Source: GWE2-42-39 sp963662895
Lineage (GTDB): Bacteria; Bacteroidota; Bacteroidia; Bacteroidales; Prolixibacteraceae
DNA: 64,000 nt
Direction: 5' to 3'
Assembly: GCA_963662895.1 (NCBI GenBank)
Contig: OY759981.1
Span: 3,038,001 to 3,102,000 of the forward strand
Both the position numbers and the translations under genes were made by a program. Positions 1 to 9,013 of this stretch are shown here, piece by piece; the first letter of the stretch is position 1, and every line of letters starts with the position of its first letter. The notes under the pieces are model-generated. The model worked only from the letters and a program-made list of their open reading frames with translations. It searched no databases and was not told the origin of the DNA.

Positions 1-71
1 AATTCGTGATGGATTACCAGGGACATCTCTTTTCGAAGTTTTGAGCTTCTTCTTGGTACTCTCGTTCCTAA

Positions 72-1031
72 TCAGTCCCAGTAATACGAGCCCTTCCAAA
101 ATACCATCCTGCCTTTTTTCATGATCAACTCCTTTCCGTTCACTAAGTTGAAATACGACTTTCGGTAGCTGGCCGAGAAAGCCCGTGGCAATCCTTCTGC
201 TAAATACCGGAATGTTCCCAGTCCTTCATCGGTATTCATTTGCATTTTTAGCCGGTGTTGTTTTGCTGCTCCTTCAAGGACAATGGTATTAACCCCTTTG
301 TTTGACTGACAGCGGGTACCGGCTGCAATTACTCCGGTATTAATTACCTTTGTCCCGGCCATGTATGTTACCGAATCGAACAAGGGCAGGTTCTGGCTTT
401 GTAAACCATAATAACGCTGAATACGCAAATCTTCCAGGGCTTCAATCGTCACTTCAACTTCTATTTTCCGCCCGGGAAATATGGCATAATGAACCGTTTC
501 GAGCAGTAAATCTTTCCCTGAAACCGCATAATCGTATCCGTGTATAATATTGCTGACATGAATATCTACCTTTTGGCAATCCAACTCAATATTTCCGGAG
601 ACAGGAATTCCATCGGCAAAAACCTTAACTTCCCGGGTCGAAGCTGTAGGGTTACCTGTTCCATCGCCATTGGAGCCATGCCAGCCTCCTGTGAATTTCT
701 GAGATAGTCCTGATTTTATATTTTCTTCACCACACACGAAATACGGCCCAATCCAGTCGGTACACGAACTGAATTCATTGGAAGCCGTATTCTGTCGGTG
801 ATCACCTAAATTTGCAAAATAGCGTCCTCCGGCGATGCCGAACAATTGGTTCACCCCACAGGGATAAAAGCTGATCTCAAGATTTTTATCTTCACTGAAA
901 AAGCCGATATGATAATGTCCGTTATAGCTTTTCAACTTCATTGAGCAAGCCGTTTCTGTCTCTTTTTTCTCCTGGCAGCAGGCAAAAACTGAAAGGAAAA
1001 GGAAGGTTACAATCAATAAATTCCGTTTCAT
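72..1031 (-). CDS. Unrecognised PUL-encoded lipoprotein
   Basis: I do not recognise this family. The frame opens further upstream, but the ATG at 1031 gives a clean lipoprotein signal (MKRNLLIVTFLF, then FAC), so I chose it; the protein is about 319 aa. After the signal it looks like an all-beta secreted protein rich in Gly, Tyr and Trp. It has an unusually polar Gly/Asn segment (GGWHGSNGDGTGNP) in the first half and several Cys that could pair outside the cytoplasm. It is the last gene of the minus-strand PUL in the window, 39 nt after the DUF4434 gene, so a surface or periplasmic role in glycan handling is inferred. The stop TGA at 72-74 is clear. Confidence 0.75.
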   Translation of the reverse strand: MKRNLLIVTFLFLSVFACCQEKKETETACSMKLKSYNGHYHIGFFSEDKNLEISFYPCGVNQLFGIAGGRYFANLGDHRQNTASNEFSSCTDWIGPYFVCGEENIKSGLSQKFTGGWHGSNGDGTGNPTASTREVKVFADGIPVSGNIELDCQKVDIHVSNIIHGYDYAVSGKDLLLETVHYAIFPGRKIEVEVTIEALEDLRIQRYYGLQSQNLPLFDSVTYMAGTKVINTGVIAAGTRCQSNKGVNTIVLEGAAKQHRLKMQMNTDEGLGTFRYLAEGLPRAFSASYRKSYFNLVNGKELIMKKGRMVFWKGSYYWD

Positions 1032-1069
1032 TCTAAAATAATTCCGTTTTCGACATAATCTCAGCAACC

Positions 1070-2116
1070 TTATATACCTTTTAAATAGCCATGTTTTACC
1101 AGTTCTTCATAGAGTTGTACTGATCCGTCAGAACCGGCATATACTTCTGTACCTGTTTGGTTGATCAGTCCTCCGTATTGGTAAATCAGAATTTTTTCCA
1201 CGTAGGGAGAAACAGCTTCCAGTTGTTTGATTACCCTTTCCGGGGGAGCAGGTAACAAGGCACTTTTATAAACATCGCCTTCAAAACGGAACATTTCAAC
1301 ATCGGCCCATAACCTGGCTTTGGCCGCTTTTTTATGAACACGATGCAGTTGCTCATAAAATGCGGCACTTTCTTCCACTTTTGTTTTTTCTACACCTATT
1401 TCATCCTGGTAAGCAATGAAATCAACATTCAATTGTTCCAGTTGGCGTACAAATTTATCATCGGCTTTTACCCTTCGTGTTCCGTAAGGGCCAATCAGTG
1501 TTTTTGCTTTTGGGGTCAACCGGGCAGCTTCAGCCGAGGATGTATTTACATAGTCGATAAAAAATTGGTCGTAATGCCCGTTAATGCCCGTTTCATTCGG
1601 ATAATACCAGCCGTAAAAGCTTTTATGGTGGCTGTATTTTTCAGCCAGCTCATTCATCGCTTTCAGCCGCAGTTTATGAACCTTTTTATCCTGCATCAAC
1701 TCATAAGGTTTCAGCCAATTGCCGTAAAATCCATTACTGATAAAAAAACGGATTCCGTATTTATCGGCTGCCGTGAGTGCAACCTCCAGCGGGTCTTCAC
1801 ACCCCAGTTGACGTTGTGGCAGTAAAACAGACGGATAAAAACTCTTGCCATAAATAGCTGTATCGAGTAAAGCCAGGTAACGCATTCCTGCATCGGCCAT
1901 TTCTTTTATTTTGGCAGTCCATTGTGCTGCGGTCCATTTCTCCAGTGTTTTATTCCATGGAGTACCTTCCACCTGCGAGTGGTGCTGAAACTCAAACCAG
2001 GAACCTACAATGGGTTTTATGTTTTTATTTTTACCTGCTTCTGCTAAAAGCTGCTTCTGAAAAGTCACAGCCAGTGCCGACAATCCTGCCGCACGTAAAA
2101 AATTTCTTCGTTGCAT
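1070..2116 (-). CDS. DUF4434-type secreted TIM-barrel protein
   Basis: The start at 2116 is preferred over the longer frame because it begins MQRRNFLRAAG, a twin-arginine (RRxFL) signal, and tatA is also in this window. The mature part looks like the DUF4434 family of glycoside-hydrolase-like TIM barrels: an opening strand IVGSWFEFQ, ADAGMRYLALLDTA, FYGWYYPNETG near the middle with an exposed Glu, then LIGPYGTR and DFIAYQDEIG, each at the end of a predicted strand. The Glu of YYPNE and the Glu of YQDEIG are candidate catalytic acids. No activity is established that I can name. It sits in the PUL operon between the sugar isomerase-like gene and the terminal lipoprotein. Confidence 0.75.
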   Translation of the reverse strand: MQRRNFLRAAGLSALAVTFQKQLLAEAGKNKNIKPIVGSWFEFQHHSQVEGTPWNKTLEKWTAAQWTAKIKEMADAGMRYLALLDTAIYGKSFYPSVLLPQRQLGCEDPLEVALTAADKYGIRFFISNGFYGNWLKPYELMQDKKVHKLRLKAMNELAEKYSHHKSFYGWYYPNETGINGHYDQFFIDYVNTSSAEAARLTPKAKTLIGPYGTRRVKADDKFVRQLEQLNVDFIAYQDEIGVEKTKVEESAAFYEQLHRVHKKAAKARLWADVEMFRFEGDVYKSALLPAPPERVIKQLEAVSPYVEKILIYQYGGLINQTGTEVYAGSDGSVQLYEELVKHGYLKGI

Positions 2117-2282
2117 TATTTTGAAAAGATTAAGTTTGATGATGTATCTTATATTGATTTGTACTTTGCACAGAAAAACCGCATTCAATCATCAATGCCG
2201 GGAACGGGAAGTCTAATAGATAACTAAACTCCTCCTCTCCGGTGACAACGAAGGGAACGAACATTCTGTACAAACACAAATT

Positions 2283-3134
2283 CTAAAAAAAAGTATCAGT
2301 GATTGTTGTGAAATAATTAATACACCTTTTTATATCCGGAACAGAATTATCCCAGTTATACTCGTATTCTATTGAAAAAAGGCCTTTGAAATTTTGTCTT
2401 TTCAATTCCTTCAACATGGAACTGACATCACACACCCCTGTTCCCCAGACGACGTCATGTTGTTCCGTTTCACCATCAACAGCTTCTTTTATATCTTTAA
2501 AATGAAGCGACTTAATCCTGCCTTCATACATCCGTAATGCAACAACCGGAGCGATCCCCATTCGTTTCCAGTGACCGACATCGGCACATGCCCCGATACG
2601 GGGACTAAGATCTTTTACTGCGTCCAAAAATAATTCGGGTTTCCAGTAAGGCGAAGGCTTCGGATGATTATGAATAGCCACATCAATTTTGTATTGATTA
2701 GCCAGTTTATCGATATACTTCAAATGTTTGTAATCCGGTTCACAGGTAATAATTTTTATACCCATTGCCGAAGCAAATTCAAAAAGTTGTTTCCATTCAG
2801 CTTCGTCTTTACATGTAACAACTCCACTGGCAGTAATTTTAACACCTTTTGATTTGGCATAAGCCAGTACTTTTTTTCGTGTTGCCTTATCCATCCGAAA
2901 ATCCATATTTCCCTCAATGTCTTTTCCCAGAGGCTGACCATAATAAATTTCAGCATATTTCAGCCCTAATTCGTGTGTCTTATCAATAGCTTCCTGAAAA
3001 CTGAATTTATGGAAAGTATAGGTCTGAACCCCCAGCTTCCATCCTGCTTTTTCAGCCTTGTTCGGTTTTGCAAAAACACTGACAGATAAGAACATTGATA
3101 AGAATAACGTTGTGTAGTACATTTTCTTCTTCAT
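2283..3134 (-). CDS. Exported sugar isomerase/epimerase-like TIM barrel
   Basis: This is an AP-endonuclease-2/xylose-isomerase-like barrel of 283 aa with a signal peptide ending SVFAKP. Visible metal-site motifs in order are YAEIYYG, IHNHPKP, ADVGHW, SLHFKD and FSIEYEYNW, which supply the usual Glu, Asp/His, His and Glu ligands. Relatives with signal peptides are common beside DUF1080 genes in Bacteroidota, and some take part in 3-keto-sugar metabolism. It lies only 4 nt downstream of the double DUF1080 gene, so the two are almost certainly co-translated and likely act on the same keto-sugar. The exact reaction cannot be told from sequence. Confidence 0.85.
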   Translation of the reverse strand: MKKKMYYTTLFLSMFLSVSVFAKPNKAEKAGWKLGVQTYTFHKFSFQEAIDKTHELGLKYAEIYYGQPLGKDIEGNMDFRMDKATRKKVLAYAKSKGVKITASGVVTCKDEAEWKQLFEFASAMGIKIITCEPDYKHLKYIDKLANQYKIDVAIHNHPKPSPYWKPELFLDAVKDLSPRIGACADVGHWKRMGIAPVVALRMYEGRIKSLHFKDIKEAVDGETEQHDVVWGTGVCDVSSMLKELKRQNFKGLFSIEYEYNWDNSVPDIKRCINYFTTITDTFF

Positions 3135-3138
3135 TGTC

Positions 3139-4398
3139 TTATAATGGTTTAATAATTAAATTTTTCCACTGAACTTTAATACCGCCTCCGTCATGTATCT
3201 GAAGGGCAATACGTCCGTTTGCACGGCCAATCAGCGAGTCGTTTAAATGGGTCATCTCTGTACCGTTCAGCCATGTGGTTACTTCAGGTCCAACTACTTT
3301 TATTCGCATGGTGTTCCATTCTCCCTGTTTCAGAATGTTTTCCTTTTCATCAGGGATCTGGTGCAGCCATCCGCGACCGTATGATTCGTAAATGCCGCCC
3401 GAGTCGTGGTTTTTGGGGGCCACTTCAACCTGCCAGCCCGAAACTTTTGTCCCTTCCACTGTTGACCGGAAGAAGATGCCACTGTTCCCGTTGGCAATCT
3501 GTTTAAAATCGACCGATAAATCAAAATCTTTGTAATACTTTTCAGTAGCCAGGTAACCGTACTTTTTATCCGGGCCGCTTTCGCAAACCAGCAAGCCATC
3601 TTTAACGTACCATTTCTCGGTGCCGTAGGCAATCCATCCGGTCAGGTTGGTACCATTAAACAGCGATACTTTGGGCTTTTCTTTCTTTGGAAGTTCTTTA
3701 ATTTTTATATTGCGGAACCATACTTTACTGCCGTGATCCTGCAAACAGATATGGCCGGTTTCTGACAAACCGTATTCGGGAGCCATTGCCCATTTTCCGC
3801 TTTCTTTCAGTTTGAACCACTCTGGTGTCCAGGCTTCAAATTCCACTATTTTTTCACCGTTCAGCCAATGTTCAACATGGCCGTTGTCGAAAATGATACG
3901 GGATGAGTTCCACACTCCAACAGGATTCAGCTTTTTCGTTGCCGGATCAGCTATGTGCATAGCATAATCGGCACCTGTTTTCTGCCAATCCTCAATTTTC
4001 TGAGGAAAGCCAATATCGTCGATCAATTGATATTCAGGACCCGTTAAATAAGGGGTTTTAAACTTTTCACTTTCGGTAACATGGTACAAAACGCCGCTGT
4101 TTCCTTCGGCTGCAATTTTCCACTCCCAGACAAGTTCAAAATTGTCGTACTCTTTTTCAGTAATAATATAGCCCATTTGATCGGCACCGGTTCCGCTGGC
4201 AGCAAGACAACCATCTGTGACAGTCCACCCGATAACGCCGGGAGCATTGTAATTTTTCCATCCTTCCAGACTCTGTCCGTCAAATAAAAGTTTCCACCCC
4301 TCCTGTTCCTCCTGGGGGCTTAATACATTTTGCGGATTGGAACATCCGAAAAACAAAACAGATAGCAATAGTAATAAAAATGAAAATTGGTTTTTCAT
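3139..4398 (-). CDS. Lipoprotein with two DUF1080 (3-keto-disaccharide hydrolase) domains
   Basis: The 419-aa protein has a lipoprotein signal (LFFGCSN) and two copies of the DUF1080/PF06439 jelly-roll fold, about residues 33-225 and 240-419. The copies share GW(K/I)..F(D/N)G..L.GW, a (M/Y)GY(I/L).TEK.Y step, GNSG(V/I) and a closing HDGG or HDHGS segment followed by WFRNIKI or VQWKNLIIK. The family is known for cleaving 3-keto glycosides, and the isomerase-like gene directly downstream fits that. Single-domain versions are usual, so the fusion suggests a divided role or two subsites. No glucoside 3-dehydrogenase (Gfo/Idh) lies in the window, so the oxidising step must come from elsewhere. Confidence 0.88.
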   Translation of the reverse strand: MKNQFSFLLLLLSVLFFGCSNPQNVLSPQEEQEGWKLLFDGQSLEGWKNYNAPGVIGWTVTDGCLAASGTGADQMGYIITEKEYDNFELVWEWKIAAEGNSGVLYHVTESEKFKTPYLTGPEYQLIDDIGFPQKIEDWQKTGADYAMHIADPATKKLNPVGVWNSSRIIFDNGHVEHWLNGEKIVEFEAWTPEWFKLKESGKWAMAPEYGLSETGHICLQDHGSKVWFRNIKIKELPKKEKPKVSLFNGTNLTGWIAYGTEKWYVKDGLLVCESGPDKKYGYLATEKYYKDFDLSVDFKQIANGNSGIFFRSTVEGTKVSGWQVEVAPKNHDSGGIYESYGRGWLHQIPDEKENILKQGEWNTMRIKVVGPEVTTWLNGTEMTHLNDSLIGRANGRIALQIHDGGGIKVQWKNLIIKPL

Positions 4399-4450
4399 GG
4401 TTTACAGTTTTTAAATGTAGTACTTCTTCTATTCTGCCAAAAATACAATT

Positions 4451-5479
4451 TTATTCCTGAAAAAAAGGAACAATCCGGGAATTCAAAGCATTTTGCATTG
4501 TGCCATCCCAATAGAAAATAATTGGTTTTACGTTTTTAAACTCCGAAAATGTATCAACGTATTCATTGTATCGGTTTACACAGTCGGTATAGTCATTAGG
4601 AGGAACCACCTTCCAGCTAAACTCCATCTCGGCGCCAATAATTGTATTCGATGTTTTTTCTAACACTGTAACTCCATTGCGATAACATATCTCCTGATTT
4701 TTTACAGAATGATAAACGCCTGTAAGATTATCGGGCACTGTTTCGTCAAAATAATAATGAGGCTGTATAATAATGTAATTAAAGATATTCGTTGTGTTTG
4801 CTACATAACCTATCTTTTTAATTAAATCAGTTGCATTATTTCCATAACCATAATAAGGAATCCAAAGAAAATCTGTTTTCAGATAATTATGAATCCGGTA
4901 CGAGAGGTCATTTACCAGTTTTATACATGGATTTTCGTAGATATTATTATCGTTCATTGTCCCGTAAATCGCCTCCATATTCATATATACTCCGATATTT
5001 CTTTCCCAAACAGATGATCCAATCTGAGTACGGATTGAATTCAGATAGTTATAAATCGGGTCAAGGCTCGTCTTCGAAATCTCAAAATTTAAAGAAGTAA
5101 TTCCCGGTGTGCCTACCCATACTTTAACTGAATGATCACGTAAAACAAGTTGATTAATAATATTAACCATAAAGGGCGTAAGTTTATTGATATAACCACT
5201 TTCGGAATCACCATAATAACTGGTTTCTTTCGGGATTATTACAAAATCGGTGACCGGAGAATCAGCAAGGGCCTGCCAATCGTCATCACTAAACGTTTCG
5301 GCCTGCCCGGCAAAAATGCACATCCCTTTAATAATATGTTCCGAAGCAATAGTATTTCCTGAATCTGGCAAAACAGTCGGATTTATCTCTGCTTCATCAG
5401 AACTTTTTGCACAAGCGGTAAGAATAAAAAAGTAAATAAATAATTGCGATATGATTTTTTTTAGAAGCGGTAAGTTCAT
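4451..5479 (-). CDS. Divergent DUF4855-like lipoprotein
   Basis: The N-terminus (LTACAKSSDE) is a lipoprotein signal. The 342-aa protein aligns by eye with the clear DUF4855 protein two genes upstream: FLWIPYYG (204-211) with LFWIPYW, YIIIQPHYYFDE (235-246) with YIQPNHFF, and GAEMEF (282-287) with GMEMEF. NMEAIYG (167-173) takes the place of GFYWVPE. This gives a TIM-barrel-like protein with Glu169 and Glu284 or Glu286 as likely active-site acids. It starts 12 nt after the esterase stop, inside the PUL operon. The paralogy is my reading, and a profile search is needed to confirm family membership. Confidence 0.7.
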   Translation of the reverse strand: MNLPLLKKIISQLFIYFFILTACAKSSDEAEINPTVLPDSGNTIASEHIIKGMCIFAGQAETFSDDDWQALADSPVTDFVIIPKETSYYGDSESGYINKLTPFMVNIINQLVLRDHSVKVWVGTPGITSLNFEISKTSLDPIYNYLNSIRTQIGSSVWERNIGVYMNMEAIYGTMNDNNIYENPCIKLVNDLSYRIHNYLKTDFLWIPYYGYGNNATDLIKKIGYVANTTNIFNYIIIQPHYYFDETVPDNLTGVYHSVKNQEICYRNGVTVLEKTSNTIIGAEMEFSWKVVPPNDYTDCVNRYNEYVDTFSEFKNVKPIIFYWDGTMQNALNSRIVPFFQE

Positions 5480-5491
5480 ACTTCAAATATT

Positions 5492-7786
5492 TTATTGGTT
5501 ATTAATGAAAAATTTAACGATTTCATCTGTCATCTGAGGCGTAACACGATTTATTTCAGGCGGGTACTGAACCCATAGATGGTGGGGGACTTCATGTTTA
5601 CAATATACTGTTTCAACTTTTCTCAAAACTTGTTTAACAGCAGAAGAATCGGCATGCCAATCAAGTTCAGGAGCAATAACTAACAAAGGACGGGGAACAA
5701 TACAGGAAATAATTTCGGGCCAGTCAACCGGAACTTCTCCCGGATTCTCTGCAAACCATCCTAAACGTGGGGCCAAGCCGTGCTGATCCGAAAAATTACG
5801 AATGCTTTCATACTGGTTATTACTGCTTCGCCAGGGCGAAAAGGCAGCAACAACGGCAACTCCGGCTATTCGTCCGTCTAATGCAGCGGCAATTAGGCAA
5901 ATGCTTCCGCCCAAGGTATTCCCAAGAACAAAAATTTGATTTTCGTTGATACAGTCCAGCATTTGCAAAGCATCGACACACGATTCGACATCGCGAACCA
6001 TCTTACCCATTTTCGACCAGCCCGGATATCGCTGATAAAAGTACTGAGCTTCCTTTATGCGAGTTCCGCAACCGAATAAATCGATTGCAAGCACAGCAAA
6101 ACCATTTTTAACTAATTCACTGAATATTTCACTGTTCCCTCTGCCATTTCCTTCCTGGTTATAACCACATGCAAAGCCATGAGCATAAGCATACTGATGC
6201 AGATAAATGACAACCGGAACTTTATCTTTTCGATTTTTCGGTAAGTATAATTTCCCGGCTAAATGATCGCCCATTGCCGTATACGGGCCCAATTGTATTA
6301 CTTCGGCATCGGCGACAAACGGACGTCCGGTGTAGCCATCCATCCAGTCGATCCGTGTGGTCGGAGCAACGGTTGCCGGTTTTACCCCCGAAGGTTCATC
6401 ACCTAACAACCATTTTATTTGTTTTTGTATTGAATCTTTTTGGATAACAAAATTTTCTGTATCAAAAAAGACTGGTTTAAAACTTTGTGCCTTTTTTTGC
6501 TCAGCTTCATGTTCCTTTGCCCATTCGTCAAATGAGAAATTGTAATACAAAATGTTTTGCCAGGGAATATCTTTCCGATTAAACCGGATATCCAAAAAAT
6601 CAATACAACGTTCTATATCCCGGGCAGCAACCGCATGTTCTCCCAAACGAGGGAACACTCCAATTTGCTCACTGGCGCCTAAAAAGTCATATACTTTTTT
6701 CACCGAGTGATAACATTGTTCTGTTGCCCAAGGATTAAGCTGCCGTTCCATAATTGAATAATGAAGCAAAAGAGCCCTTGGAGCGATTAACGAGAGCAAA
6801 AGGTTTTGATCAACCGGCAACTTGTTTTCTCTTCCGAAGAAAAAACGAAGCCTGGGATGAAACCAATGAGCTGCATTTGAGCAGATATCATCAATGGTTT
6901 GATCACAATATTGCGGATCGCTGTATCGCCAGGGGGTCACACCTCCTGTTCCGCAACTGCTTGATACAACAGCAGTAATACGGTCATCGAAAGCAGCAGC
7001 CCACAATGATTGTTTTCCGTTTCGCGAATGACCGGTAATTGCGATCTGTTTAGCATTAACTTCCCGGCGGGTAAGCAGGTAATCAACAACACGGGAAGCG
7101 CCCCAGGCACGACGCATTAAACACGTAAAATCATATTCAGGATAAATTTTTTGATAGGCCTGAGTATCGTCTTTTCCATCGGCAGCGGCATACACACAAG
7201 CCATATAACCACGTCTGACTGCCAGTTCTGCCCAGTTCCGATGTGTCCATTGGGTCATGTAAACCGGAAATGTACCGTTCCCGGCAGGGATCATCAGTTC
7301 AAAAGTCATCCGGGCTTTTTGCTGTGGTCCAAACTGAAGTTCAATCAACTGAATATGTGTGCCTTTTTCAAATCGGTCGTCCAGTATTTCCGAATGCATA
7401 CTTTCAGGAGGCGGAGGGATCGTCCCTGAAATCCAATGCTGAAACTGTGTTTTAATTTTTTCTCTCCTCGTTTCCCAGTCAGTCTTATTTCGAATAGGAA
7501 CAGTTTTCCCGTTCTTTATTAATTCCAGGGGCTCAGGCAGGAAAGGGACTGATGGCATATTTTTGAAATCAGGAGGTAATTCACCTGTCCTCTTTTGCCA
7601 ATCAAGCCATGTACTATCCTGAGAGTTCAGTCTCCGGCTTATTGAATGACGATGATCCTTTGAAATATTAATTCTTAAAGACTCTTCAAGATAGTGTTCC
7701 CTTCTTGTTTCGTCTTGTTGTGCAAATATTTCACGGACGAAAACAATCAGGAATAAGACCAGTAAAATCCGTTTAACTGATTTCAT
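5492..7786 (-). CDS. Secreted tandem alpha/beta-hydrolase esterase (CE15-like plus second domain)
   Basis: After a signal peptide ending IFAQQ come two alpha/beta-hydrolase domains. The first, about 85-405, has GHSRNGK at 252-258 with nucleophile Ser254, the CE15 glucuronoyl-esterase signature (family form G-C-S-R-x-G-K). It then has SSSCGTGG and GEHAV with His384. The second, about 470-764, resembles acetyl-xylan-esterase or dienelactone-hydrolase types (VIYLHQYAYAHG, AIDLFGCGTR, ELDWHAD, VPHHLW). Its nucleophile elbow reads GNTLGG at 622-627, with Thr624 where Ser is expected. CE15 enzymes cut glucuronate esters, for example between xylan and lignin. The second half may be inactive or binding only. 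Confidence 0.85.
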   Translation of the reverse strand: MKSVKRILLVLFLIVFVREIFAQQDETRREHYLEESLRINISKDHRHSISRRLNSQDSTWLDWQKRTGELPPDFKNMPSVPFLPEPLELIKNGKTVPIRNKTDWETRREKIKTQFQHWISGTIPPPPESMHSEILDDRFEKGTHIQLIELQFGPQQKARMTFELMIPAGNGTFPVYMTQWTHRNWAELAVRRGYMACVYAAADGKDDTQAYQKIYPEYDFTCLMRRAWGASRVVDYLLTRREVNAKQIAITGHSRNGKQSLWAAAFDDRITAVVSSSCGTGGVTPWRYSDPQYCDQTIDDICSNAAHWFHPRLRFFFGRENKLPVDQNLLLSLIAPRALLLHYSIMERQLNPWATEQCYHSVKKVYDFLGASEQIGVFPRLGEHAVAARDIERCIDFLDIRFNRKDIPWQNILYYNFSFDEWAKEHEAEQKKAQSFKPVFFDTENFVIQKDSIQKQIKWLLGDEPSGVKPATVAPTTRIDWMDGYTGRPFVADAEVIQLGPYTAMGDHLAGKLYLPKNRKDKVPVVIYLHQYAYAHGFACGYNQEGNGRGNSEIFSELVKNGFAVLAIDLFGCGTRIKEAQYFYQRYPGWSKMGKMVRDVESCVDALQMLDCINENQIFVLGNTLGGSICLIAAALDGRIAGVAVVAAFSPWRSSNNQYESIRNFSDQHGLAPRLGWFAENPGEVPVDWPEIISCIVPRPLLVIAPELDWHADSSAVKQVLRKVETVYCKHEVPHHLWVQYPPEINRVTPQMTDEIVKFFINNQ

Positions 7787-7848
7787 AAGTTAAAAAAAAT
7801 AAACATCCGGTCCGGTCTGAAAATATCCCGGACGAGCAAACTCTCCGA

Positions 7849-8922
7849 TTAATCCTTTGGGAACCTCATTTTTTTACGATTGATGATTATCGTGGCAAGA
7901 CGGTCCCAGAGTTCTTTATCCAACGGGTTTTTCGATTTTGCAAACTTATATATTGCATCGCCGCCCTGGTAATAGGCAACCGAAGCCTTTTTGAACACAT
8001 CGTGTTTTTCGAAAGCAGTAATATAACTTATCAGTCGATCCCGTTTATTATCGGGAACGTCAGCTAATGCATTTCCGTCGAATTCCATTTCCATACCCAT
8101 ATTGGTTCCTTTGGCAAAAGCGCAAACCGCATCAAGCCGTTCATCGCTAATATCTTTACTGAAGAAATGGTTCGGCTGAATATAGGCAAAATCGAATTTG
8201 TCGGTTTTCCAGTTGTCAAAACCAACCGATCTCCAGTAAGGAATCCAAAATAACCTGAGGTTTTTTGAACGAATATAATCACCTACTTCAGGTAAAATAT
8301 CACGGTAAGGAGCATCGGTTTCAGGTACCCAGTAAAAACCATCGAGTTGCAAGTGTTTATATCCTTCTTTTTTATACCGTTCCAGAAACCGGTCGATGTA
8401 CCATTTGCAGGCGTCAATACGGTCTTCTTTTTTTGAAAAATCCAACGGGTGGTCAATACTTCCCCAATCTTTTTGATCTTTTATTGGTGCCGGAATTCCT
8501 ACTACCAGTTGATGTTGAAAACGAGGCTTGCCAATTTCTTTAATTTGCTCATCAATACACTGGTCAAGAGCAGAAAATGCCTTTCCTTTTTCAAACTGGC
8601 GCTCCATCAGCCATTCCCATTCCTGACGACGAGCTGCTCTCTTATCGTAGCCCGGAGCATAATTGTGTCCTTTCCCATCCTTGAATTCCAGGAAGAGAAA
8701 TCCATCGAACAACCAATCTTTTTTTCCTTTTTGGTTCTCGTGAACAACATAAGGAGTAAAACGCTCCTTTGTCCATTCATAGTTTTTACGATGAACTCCT
8801 CCCTGGTAAATTAATACCAGGTCGGCAATCGTTGTTTTTCCGTATTTTTCTTTTGCTGATAAAGACTGAAATCCTTCGATAACTAATAAACATGCGACTA
8901 TGGCAACAAACTTTAATTTCAT
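7849..8922 (-). CDS. DUF4855 family secreted protein
   Basis: The 357-aa protein carries a signal peptide ending QSLSAKE and the DUF4855 pattern: ADLVLIYQGG (33-42), FDGFLFLEF (72-80), a long helical region rich in Trp and Arg, LDGFYWVPE (193-201), LFWIPYW (224-230), YIQPNHFF (247-254) and GMEMEF (276-281). The alternation of strand-end acidic motifs (Asp73/Asp194, Glu201, Glu278/280) looks like a retaining glycosidase TIM barrel. I know of no proven activity for the family. It lies between the DUF5018 lipoprotein and the esterase, all on the same strand and closely spaced. Confidence 0.85.
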   Translation of the reverse strand: MKLKFVAIVACLLVIEGFQSLSAKEKYGKTTIADLVLIYQGGVHRKNYEWTKERFTPYVVHENQKGKKDWLFDGFLFLEFKDGKGHNYAPGYDKRAARRQEWEWLMERQFEKGKAFSALDQCIDEQIKEIGKPRFQHQLVVGIPAPIKDQKDWGSIDHPLDFSKKEDRIDACKWYIDRFLERYKKEGYKHLQLDGFYWVPETDAPYRDILPEVGDYIRSKNLRLFWIPYWRSVGFDNWKTDKFDFAYIQPNHFFSKDISDERLDAVCAFAKGTNMGMEMEFDGNALADVPDNKRDRLISYITAFEKHDVFKKASVAYYQGGDAIYKFAKSKNPLDKELWDRLATIIINRKKMRFPKD

Positions 8923-9013
8923 TTTGTGATAAAGGTTAGTGTGTAAAGAAATGTTCCGGTTTTTATTGAATTTTTCAGATAAAAGACCGGAACATAAATA
9001 TCTACCTCATTTC

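Noticed and set aside
1..71. Possible start of a further minus-strand gene (ATG at 26)
   Set aside because: Only eight codons lie inside the window, which is too few to support a call.
1334..1825. 163-codon plus-strand frame
   Set aside because: It lies wholly antisense to the DUF4434 gene and its product is aromatic-rich without pattern; a shadow frame.
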